From NCBI GenBank assembly GCA_035637315.1, contig DASPXK010000121.1, positions 1 through 18,846 on the forward strand: DNA of 18,846 nucleotides. Reading direction: 5' to 3'. The DNA is from DASPXK01 sp035637315. Lineage in GTDB: Bacteria; Chloroflexota; UBA6077; JACCZL01. Below are positions 13,425 through 18,846 of the stretch, piece by piece. Position 1 is the stretch's first letter; every line of letters begins with the position of its first letter. Both the position numbers and the translations under genes were made by a program. Below the pieces are notes generated by a model. It saw only the letters and a list, made by a program, of their open reading frames with translations. It did no database searches and was not told the origin of the DNA.

Positions 13425-13549
13425 AGGAATGAGGGATGAGGAATGAGTGAGCTACCATCGTTATACTCATTCCTCATTCCTCATTCCTCATCCCTCATCC
13501 CTCATCCCTCATCCCTCATCCCTCATCCCTCATCCCTCATCCCTCATCC
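13425..13549. repeat. Inverted heptamer repeat array D (unit CTCATCC / CTCATTC)
   Basis: The left arm (13425-13445) is AGGAATG, AGGGATG, AGGAATG. The right arm (13466-13549) is three copies of CTCATTC then nine perfect copies of CTCATCC. The left arm pairs with the start of the right arm over more than 20 nt with one mismatch. The 20-nt loop contains back-to-back -10-like hexamers. The array fills most of the divergent gap between the small gene at 13189-13407 and the crotonase gene at 13566. Confidence 0.92.
13460..13467. promoter_or_regulatory. Overlapping divergent -10-like hexamers in the loop of array D
   Basis: On the plus strand TATACT (13462-13467) and on the minus strand TATAAC (13465-13460) overlap. 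Each matches the -10 consensus at five of six positions and points towards the nearest gene, about 100 nt to the crotonase GTG and about 50 nt to the small gene's ATG. No -35 elements are visible; both -35 positions lie inside repeat arms. Confidence 0.4.
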
Positions 13550-13565
13550 CTCCGTAGGGGCTCTG

Positions 13566-14330
13566 GTGAGAATCGAGCTCGAGAAGCGCGGCCCGATTGG
13601 CGAGATCCGACTGAAGCGTCCAAAGGTGCTCAACGCCATGGGGCACCAGTGGCCGGAGGACATGCTCGCCGCCGCGCGAGAGATGCAGGAGGACCGTTCG
13701 ATTAGGGTGGTCCTCCTGACAGGCGCGGGCCGCGCGTTCTGCTCCGGGCTCGACCTGACCGAACTGGCGCGGGGCGAGATCCCGAATCGGTTTTTCCACA
13801 CTGCCGAGTACGCCTTCCGAGCCATGGAGACCATGGACAAGCCGGTCATTGCCGGCATTCAAGGCTATTGCCTGGGGGGTGGGCTGCAGCTCGCCATTGC
13901 CTGCGACGTGCGGATCGCGGCCGACGATGTCACCCTTGGGCTGCCCGCGGTGCAGGAGGCCCTCATCCCCGGCATGGGAACTTACCGGCTGCCGCGTCTG
14001 ATCGGCATGGGTTGGGCGCGTCACCTGATCCTGAGTGGCGAGAACATCGGGGCTGATGAGGCCTACCGGATCGGATTGGTCAATCGAGTCGTGCCGCACG
14101 CGGATCTGGGACGCGAGCTGGAGGCGTGGGCGACACGCTACCTGGAGGTGCCGCGGCCGAGCCTCATGTGGGCCAAACGCCTCTCAAACCAGGCTTACGA
14201 CTTGCCCTTCGATCGCTTCGTCGAGGTTTTCGACCACGCGATGGAGGCGGTGCTGGCATCTGAGGAGCACCAGGCCGCGCGGAAGGCGTGGCTGGCGCGG
14301 AAACGCGAGGGCCTGGTTGGCCAGCGCTGA
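13566..14330 (+). CDS. Crotonase-fold protein (enoyl-CoA hydratase/isomerase family)
   Basis: A 254-residue CoA-thioester enzyme with the crotonase oxyanion-hole motifs GRAFCSGLDLTEL (55-67) and GYCLGGGLQLAIACD (100-114). In classical enoyl-CoA hydratase two catalytic glutamates follow GGGC and QP; here the aligned residues are Q108 (GGGLQ) and A128 (LPA), so simple hydration is unlikely and another crotonase reaction is probable. The GTG at 13566 has AGGGG about 6 nt upstream and begins right at the family N terminus. The frame is open to 13443, but the upstream 41 codons translate array D into a run of LIPHPSS repeats and are not expected to be protein. The 3' end overlaps the ligase gene by 14 nt, indicating a shared pathway. 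Confidence 0.88.
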   Translation: MRIELEKRGPIGEIRLKRPKVLNAMGHQWPEDMLAAAREMQEDRSIRVVLLTGAGRAFCSGLDLTELARGEIPNRFFHTAEYAFRAMETMDKPVIAGIQGYCLGGGLQLAIACDVRIAADDVTLGLPAVQEALIPGMGTYRLPRLIGMGWARHLILSGENIGADEAYRIGLVNRVVPHADLGRELEAWATRYLEVPRPSLMWAKRLSNQAYDLPFDRFVEVFDHAMEAVLASEEHQAARKAWLARKREGLVGQR

Positions 14331-15612
14331 CCGGTTCTGGGATCGGGCGGCCGAGACGCTGCCCCGGCCAGACCTCGAGCGGCTCCAGGTGGCCCGAGTT
14401 CGAGCCTGCCTCGAGCGGCTCCAGGCGTCGGGCATAGACCTCTACCGCGAGCGACTCGCCGACGTTCGGCCAGAGCAGATCCGCGCCGTATCCGACCTGG
14501 CTGGGTTGCCCTTCACCGTCAAGGATGACCTCCGCCAGCGCTACCCGTTCGGCCTGTTCGCAGCTCCCCTGCGGGATATCGTCCGAATTCACGCCTCGAG
14601 CGGCTCGACCGGTAAGCCGACCGTCGTCGCCTACGCCCGAGCCGACCTCGAGCTGTGGGCCAACGTCCTCGCCCGCGGGCTGGTAGCCGGAAGCCTGGGA
14701 GCCGACGACGTCTTCCAGAACGCCTACGGCTACGGCCTCTTCACTGGCGGGCTCGGGTTCCACGACGCGGCCAGCCTGCTTGGCGTTGCGGTGGTCCCGA
14801 CGGCGGCTGGCAACACGCAGCGCCAGGTCATGCTGATGCGCGACTTCGGCGTGACTGCCTTAGCCTGCACCCCCTCGTATGCGATCTATATCGCCGAGGT
14901 CGCCGCGGCGGAGGGGATCGACTTGCGCCGCCTACCGCTTCGGGCCGCGTTCGTGGGCGCCGAGCCGATGTCCCAGGGAATGCAGCGCGAGATCGAGGCT
15001 CGTATGGGGATCACCGCCTACGAGCAGTACGGCCTCTCCGAGATCATCGGCCCCGGTGTCGCCTCAGCCTGTGAGCGACAGGATGGCATGCACATCTGGG
15101 AGGACCACTTCATCCCGGAGATCGTCGACCCGGACACGGGCCAGCCCCTTGCGGACGGCGAGGTGGGCGAGCTGGTCCTGACCGCCCCGACCAAGGAAGC
15201 CTTCCCCCTCTTGCGCTACCGCACTCGCGACCGCACCCGGCTGACCCACGAGCCGTGTGGCTGCGGCCGGACGGCGGCCCGGATCTTCAAGATCATGGGC
15301 CGCACCGACGACATGCTGATCGTGCGGGGCGTCAATGTCTTCCCGTCCCAGGTCGAGCATGCCGTGCTCGGAGTCGACGGACTGGAGCCGCACTACCAGA
15401 TCGTGCTGACCACCCGACCCGACCGCCAGGACGAGCTGTTGGTGAGGGTTGAAGTGTCGGAGCGGGCGGAGCGCACGGCCCTCGAGTCACGCGTCCGCGA
15501 GACGTTGAGCAGCGCCCTCGGCCTGTCGATGGTCGTCGAGCTTGTCGCGCCCGGTACGCTCCAACGCAGCGAGGGCAAGGCCGTCCGCGTGATCGACCAG
15601 CGCGCGAAGTAA
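14317..15612 (+). CDS. paaK: Phenylacetate-CoA ligase (PaaK-type AMP-forming)
   Basis: A 431-residue adenylate-forming ligase of the PaaK family, which activates phenylacetate or a related aryl/acyl acid with ATP and CoA. It shows the P-loop HASSGSTGKPTVV (92-104), AYGYGLFTGGLGFH (136-149), CTPSY (184-188), GAEPMSQ (214-220), YGLSEIIGPGV (238-248), WEDHFIPEIVDP (261-272), YRTRDRTRL (301-309), GRTDDMLIVRGVNVFPSQVE (328-347) and the catalytic Lys in RSEGKAVRV (K421). Length is close to E. coli PaaK (437). The TTG at 14317 is chosen because GAGGG lies 5 nt upstream and the N-terminal helix begins there; it overlaps the crotonase gene by 14 nt. The substrate is uncertain, since no oxygenase or other paa gene is in the window. 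Confidence 0.93.
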   Translation: MASADRFWDRAAETLPRPDLERLQVARVRACLERLQASGIDLYRERLADVRPEQIRAVSDLAGLPFTVKDDLRQRYPFGLFAAPLRDIVRIHASSGSTGKPTVVAYARADLELWANVLARGLVAGSLGADDVFQNAYGYGLFTGGLGFHDAASLLGVAVVPTAAGNTQRQVMLMRDFGVTALACTPSYAIYIAEVAAAEGIDLRRLPLRAAFVGAEPMSQGMQREIEARMGITAYEQYGLSEIIGPGVASACERQDGMHIWEDHFIPEIVDPDTGQPLADGEVGELVLTAPTKEAFPLLRYRTRDRTRLTHEPCGCGRTAARIFKIMGRTDDMLIVRGVNVFPSQVEHAVLGVDGLEPHYQIVLTTRPDRQDELLVRVEVSERAERTALESRVRETLSSALGLSMVVELVAPGTLQRSEGKAVRVIDQRAK

Positions 15613-15663
15613 GGCTGGTCAACGGCGCGCTTTAGCTCTGGATCTGGCTGAGCAGATGATCCG

Positions 15664-16815
15664 CTACCCGCCGTCCGGATACTCGCCCAGGGTTACCGGG
15701 AGGGTGCGGTCGGCGCCGTCGCGGTTGATCGACAGGGCGATCGTCTCACCCACCTGCTTCGTGTCGATGTAGGCAACCAGGTCAGCGACTCGGGTTATGC
15801 GTTGGCCGTCAACCGAGCGGATGACGTCGCCGCCCGCGGGGCTGTCCGCCGTCCCGCCGCGCAGGCCGGCTAGCGCAGCCGGACCTCCTGGGGCTGCTTC
15901 GCGAACGAGGATGCCCTCGTCGATCGGGACCTTGAGCTGCTCCGCCACGAGCGGCGACAGGTTGACGCCCGCGATTCCCAGCCAGGGGTGCTGGACGCGC
16001 TCGCCCGCGATCAAGGCCGGCAAGACACGGCGGGCCGTATTGACCGGCACGGCAAAGCCCACGCTCGCCTGCGAACGGTCGACCAGGGTGTTGATCCCGA
16101 TCACCTCGCCACGCGCGTTGAGCAGTGGGCCGCCCGAGTTGCCCGGGTGGATCGCAGCGTCCGTCTGCACCATGTCCAGCAGCGGCCGCCGCCCAGCATC
16201 CTCGATTGGCCGTCCCAGCCCGCTGACGACGCCCACCGTCAGCGTGCGGGTGAAGCCATACGGATTACCGATCGCAATGGCGAGCTGGCCAACCCGCAGC
16301 GCGCCTGAGTCGCCCAGCGTAACCGGTCGGAGCAGCTCGGCTGGCGCATCCACCTTCAAGAGCGCCAGATCGTTGAGCGGGTCGCTGCCCCCGACCTCGG
16401 CCGCCAGGCGGGTCCCGTCGGCCAGCGTAACCTCGACTCGGCTGCCGTCTTTGACCACGTGATGGTTGGTCAGGATGTGGCCGTCGCCATCGAGCACGAA
16501 GCCCGACCCGCTGCCCTGGCGAACGCCGGTGCCCTGTGTGGCGTCGATCGATACGCGGGTTGTGACGTTCACGACCGACGGGCTGACGCGCTCGTAGATG
16601 CGCGCCACAAGCTCTTCGTCGTAGGGGACCCGCCCCGCGGGAGCCGATGTCGTCGCCGGCGTGGCAGCCCCGGGAGCAGACGGCTCGGATCCAGGCCCGG
16701 GATTGGCCGCGATCAGAGCTGGCGGAGTCGCGGGGTGAGTCCAGCTCCAGCCCAGGGCAAGTCCAAGCCCAACGGCCAGGCCGAACGTGGCCGCCAGTAG
16801 AAGTCGCGCTAGCAT
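15664..16815 (-). CDS. Membrane-anchored HtrA/DegP-like serine protease with PDZ domain (copy 2)
   Basis: A 383-residue protease with one N-terminal membrane helix (about 4-25), a Pro/Ala/Ser-rich linker (27-62), the trypsin-like domain with H119 (TNHHVV), D149 (PLNDLALL) and S227 (HPGNSGGP), and a C-terminal PDZ domain (about 285-378). The ATG at 16815 directly follows AGGAGAGG, a strong if tightly spaced ribosome binding site. It differs from copy 1 over most of the linker and in many core positions, so it is a separate paralogue and not a recent duplicate. It is convergent with the phenylacetate-CoA ligase gene (51-nt gap, no clear hairpin) and divergent from the methyltransferase gene. 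It likely acts in extracytoplasmic protein quality control. Confidence 0.92.
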   Translation of the reverse strand: MLARLLLAATFGLAVGLGLALGWSWTHPATPPALIAANPGPGSEPSAPGAATPATTSAPAGRVPYDEELVARIYERVSPSVVNVTTRVSIDATQGTGVRQGSGSGFVLDGDGHILTNHHVVKDGSRVEVTLADGTRLAAEVGGSDPLNDLALLKVDAPAELLRPVTLGDSGALRVGQLAIAIGNPYGFTRTLTVGVVSGLGRPIEDAGRRPLLDMVQTDAAIHPGNSGGPLLNARGEVIGINTLVDRSQASVGFAVPVNTARRVLPALIAGERVQHPWLGIAGVNLSPLVAEQLKVPIDEGILVREAAPGGPAALAGLRGGTADSPAGGDVIRSVDGQRITRVADLVAYIDTKQVGETIALSINRDGADRTLPVTLGEYPDGG

Positions 16816-16890
16816 CCTCTCCTCACGTGCCCGGTCAGTGGCGTTTACTCCGCGAGCCCCAGCAGCCGACCGGGCTCTCGATCCACCGTC

Positions 16891-16896
16891 ACTATA
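16891..16896 (-). promoter_or_regulatory. Candidate -10 box for HtrA copy 2
   Basis: Reading the minus strand, TATAGT lies 75 nt before the ATG, with TGGACC 18 nt further upstream as a possible -35. The 206-nt divergent gap (16816-17021) otherwise holds a short GAGCCC/GGGCTC inverted repeat (16854-16859 and 16872-16877) in the predicted leader. Confidence 0.35.
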
Positions 16897-17021
16897 GGGC
16901 CGAGCGCGTCCGCCGGTCCAGACCCATGTGGCTTTTCGGCGTCACTTCGAGGGGCCCGCCCTCGTTTTGCCTGAATGAGAGCCGCCCGCGGTTGGCAGCT
17001 CACCAGCACGACAGGTAGTTG

Positions 17022-17813
17022 ATGGCGTACCAGCTCTCGATCCGCAGCGCGTCCGCCGTAGTCGCCCCTCCGGTCGCCATCCACTGGCTGGCAGCTATCG
17101 TCAACCTGGCTCGCCCGCGACAGCGCGTGAGCCTGGCCCGACTGACTCTCGACCAGGTAGCGTTCTGCCTTCTCAGCGCGCTTCCGGCGAGCTTGTTCTT
17201 CCTGGTCGCGATGGTCCGCTTTCAAGCGCTGCTCGGATTGCTCGGTCGGGGCGCACCGACCCAAGACCCGGTCGGCCAGCTCTGGTTCTGGCTGCTCGTG
17301 GGCCAGGACGCGCTCCCAACCGCCTTTACGGGCCTGGTCGCCGGGCTGTTCGTCATCCGTCGCCGACCGCTGCGAGGCAGGCACAACCGCCGGGGCGACC
17401 TGGCGGCGATAGCCGGATCGCTCATTGTCATGGCACTCGTCACGGCTCCACGCACAGCCAATGCGATCCCCGTTCTGGTCCTGTCCGAGTTCATGATGGT
17501 GCTGGGAATGGGGGTGACGGTCGTCGCGCTGTTGAGCCTGGGACGCTGCTTCGGCGTGATGCCGCGAGCCCGCGGCCTAGTGCGGAGGGGCCTGTACCGG
17601 TACGTGCGCCATCCGATGTACCTGGGCGAGTTCATAGCCTTTGGCGGAATGTTGCTGGCGGCGATCACTCCCTATTGCTTGGCGGTCTTCGTCGCCTTCG
17701 TGGGGCTGCAGCTCTATCGGATTCACCGCGAGGAGCTCACCCTGGCCGCCGCTTTTCCTGAGTACTTCGTCTACCGGGCCACAACGCGTCGCCTGCTGCC
17801 AGGCCTCTACTGA
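17022..17813 (+). CDS. Isoprenylcysteine/phospholipid methyltransferase-like membrane protein
   Basis: A 263-residue integral membrane protein with about six hydrophobic segments (about 11-30, 45-67, 88-112, 128-142, 148-172, 205-233). The C-terminal region has the ICMT/PEMT-type SAM-binding signature RRGLYRYVRHPMYLGEF (188-204) and the later REELTLAAAFPEYFVY (236-251), both usual in this family. It probably methylates a membrane-bound substrate, lipid or thiol, but the substrate is unknown. The ATG at 17022 follows AGGT at 5-nt spacing; a TTG one codon earlier is possible. The prepilin peptidase gene begins 3 nt after its stop, so the two are almost certainly in one operon. Confidence 0.8.
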   Translation: MAYQLSIRSASAVVAPPVAIHWLAAIVNLARPRQRVSLARLTLDQVAFCLLSALPASLFFLVAMVRFQALLGLLGRGAPTQDPVGQLWFWLLVGQDALPTAFTGLVAGLFVIRRRPLRGRHNRRGDLAAIAGSLIVMALVTAPRTANAIPVLVLSEFMMVLGMGVTVVALLSLGRCFGVMPRARGLVRRGLYRYVRHPMYLGEFIAFGGMLLAAITPYCLAVFVAFVGLQLYRIHREELTLAAAFPEYFVYRATTRRLLPGLY

Positions 17814-17816
17814 GCG

Positions 17817-18551
17817 ATGGGCGAGCATTCCTGGCTGCTGTGGGCTCCCTGGCTGGGGGTGTTGGCTGGAACGCTGGTGGCCGGTGTGGCGCGCAGTCTA
17901 CCCGAACGCGGCCGTCTCCTGAGTCGGCCTGTATGTGTTGGCTGCGGGCGGTCGCTCGGCTGGCTCGCGTCGAGCTCAACGCTGCGGATGCTCGGACTGA
18001 ACCGGTCGTGCCCGGCTTGCCAGGCCGGGCCTGCCGGCGGCGACGTCTGGCTGGAGCTTGGCACGGCCCTGGCGTTCTCCGCGCTCGCGCTCCGCTGGCA
18101 GCCGGGCCTCGGCCTGGCGGTCCATTTAGCTTACGCCGCGCTGCTGCTGACGATCCTGGCCATCGACCTCCGCCATCGCGAGGTCTATCTGGTGCTGGGC
18201 TACGGTGGGGTCGTGGCGGCGCTGGCCCTGGCGCCGATTGGGCTGAGCGGTGGGATTGGCAGCGCTGCTCTGGGCACGGCCGTCGGCGCGCTCCTGTTGG
18301 GACTCCTCTACCTGCTAGGGCGGCTGCTCTACAGAGGCGGCGAGCCGTTGGGAACCGGAGATGTGACCATCGCCGCGCTGCTGGGGGCAATGGCAGGCTT
18401 TCCCGGCGTTCTCACGGCGCTGGTGCTGGGCATCTTCGCCGGCGGGGTCGGAGCCGTGTTCGTGCTGCTGCGAAGCCGCGACCGCCAGCGTCTGATGCCT
18501 TACGGCCCGGCCCTCTGCCTCGGCGGCCTGGTCACCATGCTCGCGGGATAG
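17817..18551 (+). CDS. Prepilin peptidase (type IV leader peptidase, A24)
   Basis: A 244-residue membrane aspartyl protease that removes leader peptides from type IV pilins or pseudopilins and usually methylates the new N terminus. Both active-site aspartates are present: D117 in LAIDLRHREV and D182 in the GTGDV motif (GxGD type). The N-terminal cytoplasmic domain keeps the four zinc cysteines (C40, C43, C65, C68) of bifunctional peptidase/methyltransferases such as PilD. Hydrophobic helices cover about 10-27 and most of 80-240. It is shorter than PilD mainly in the N-terminal domain. It sits 3 nt after the methyltransferase-like gene. No pilin or secretion ATPase is in the window. Confidence 0.9.
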   Translation: MGEHSWLLWAPWLGVLAGTLVAGVARSLPERGRLLSRPVCVGCGRSLGWLASSSTLRMLGLNRSCPACQAGPAGGDVWLELGTALAFSALALRWQPGLGLAVHLAYAALLLTILAIDLRHREVYLVLGYGGVVAALALAPIGLSGGIGSAALGTAVGALLLGLLYLLGRLLYRGGEPLGTGDVTIAALLGAMAGFPGVLTALVLGIFAGGVGAVFVLLRSRDRQRLMPYGPALCLGGLVTMLAG

Positions 18552-18642
18552 TCGACCTCGGCGATCCACGTTGGACGGTCCTGGGTGGCTGGAGGACCTC
18601 GGACGCTGCCCCGGCACGCGGCTTGCAGCGCCGGACGCGCCG

Positions 18643-18846
18643 ATGCCCGAGCTGAAGCTGGCGCCGCTCCTCGAGGCGACTCACCCGAGTCGGATCCAGG
18701 GCTGGCTGCAGCCGTTCGTCGAGTCGGCCGACGCGCGCCCGGTCGTGGCGTCCACCCGCCTCCAGCCGCCGACTTGCTACTGGGCCGTGTACCGGTCTGC
18801 CGACCGCTGGGTGACGCTGAAGAGCTTCTTCTCGGCCGACCAGTAT
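18643..18846 (+). CDS. Unknown protein, 3' end beyond the window
   Basis: Sixty-eight codons from the ATG at 18643 to the window edge, without a stop and with GC-rich third positions like the neighbours. The product begins MPELKLAPLLEATHPSRIQG and continues with a Trp/Tyr-rich section (CYWAVYRSADRWVTLKSFF, about 45-63). I do not recognise a family. It is 91 nt after the prepilin peptidase stop. The gap contains no clear promoter, and no good ribosome binding site precedes the ATG, so the start is tentative. Confidence 0.5.
   Translation, partial: MPELKLAPLLEATHPSRIQGWLQPFVESADARPVVASTRLQPPTCYWAVYRSADRWVTLKSFFSADQY

Noticed and set aside
13466..13549. Array D as a CRISPR array
   Set aside because: Units are only 7 nt, directly abutting, with no unique spacers and no cas genes nearby. 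It is a simple tandem repeat with an inverted arm.
13443..13565. Repeat-coded N-terminal extension of the crotonase (LIPHPSS repeats)
   Set aside because: A GTG with a ribosome binding site at 13566 lies exactly at the family N terminus, and the extension is the literal translation of array D.
14035..14316. Extended N terminus of the phenylacetate-CoA ligase frame inside the crotonase gene
   Set aside because: The stretch is out of frame with the crotonase gene and unlike PaaK. The TTG at 14317 has a good ribosome binding site and correct length.
15613..15663. Terminator between the convergent ligase and HtrA copy 2 genes
   Set aside because: Only a 4-bp GCTC/GAGC pairing is visible, with no T-tract. 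That is too weak to annotate.

Overview
The window is high-GC bacterial DNA with short intergenic gaps, GTG/TTG starts on several genes and TATAAT-like -10 boxes. The mix of pgk-tpiA, a PTPS-related giant membrane protein beside a GT2 glycosyltransferase, membrane-anchored HtrA proteases, a MoaD-like protein overlapping a TtuA-like sulfurtransferase and an N-terminally cysteine-rich prepilin peptidase fits an environmental member of the Chloroflexota. That taxonomic call is an inference from gene content; there is no rRNA or tRNA gene here to confirm it.

Layout. 29-3304 (+): phosphoglycerate kinase, triosephosphate isomerase and the DNA-uptake/recombination protein DprA. 3327-4151 (+): a maleylpyruvate isomerase-like DinB-fold protein. 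4191-4846 (-): a VapBC-type toxin-antitoxin pair. 5091-5799 (-): a decayed histidine kinase lacking its sensor half and carrying a frameshift, abutting the 3' end of a large PTPS-related membrane protein (5793-8096, -). 8163-9186 (+): a divergently transcribed GT2 glycosyltransferase and a small two-TM protein. 9191-11742 (-): an HtrA-type protease and a LysM/GH73 peptidoglycan hydrolase. 11935-13112 (+): a MoaD/ThiS-like sulfur carrier overlapping a TtuA-like tRNA thiolation enzyme. 13189-13407 (-): a small unknown protein. 13566-15612 (+): a crotonase-fold protein overlapping a phenylacetate-CoA ligase. 15664-16815 (-): a second HtrA-type protease. 17022-18551 (+): an ICMT/PEMT-like membrane methyltransferase and a type IV prepilin peptidase. 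The last gene (18643 on) runs off the window.

The most unusual signal is not a gene. Four intergenic sites (about 1201-1294, 2052-2146, 13074-13192 and 13425-13549) carry short tandem repeats with a unit of 7 or 8 nt, and each has the same architecture: one arm in one orientation, a spacer, then a second arm that is the reverse complement of the first. The unit sequence differs at every site (TGANNGC, TCGTCCG, GTAGGCCA, CTCATCC) while the organisation is constant. The arrays run into genes: they supply the tpiA start codon, the last residues of Pgk and TtuA, and the stop codon of the small gene at 13189. Two lie next to or around candidate -10 boxes. They resemble in concept the heptanucleotide STRR repeats of cyanobacteria, but are palindromic and locus-specific in sequence.

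Other points of interest are a sulfur carrier whose Gly-Gly is buried by a six-residue tail, a crotonase lacking both hydratase glutamates, a G-quadruplex-type run directly upstream of a perfect TATAAT, and tandem stem-loops in front of the first HtrA gene.
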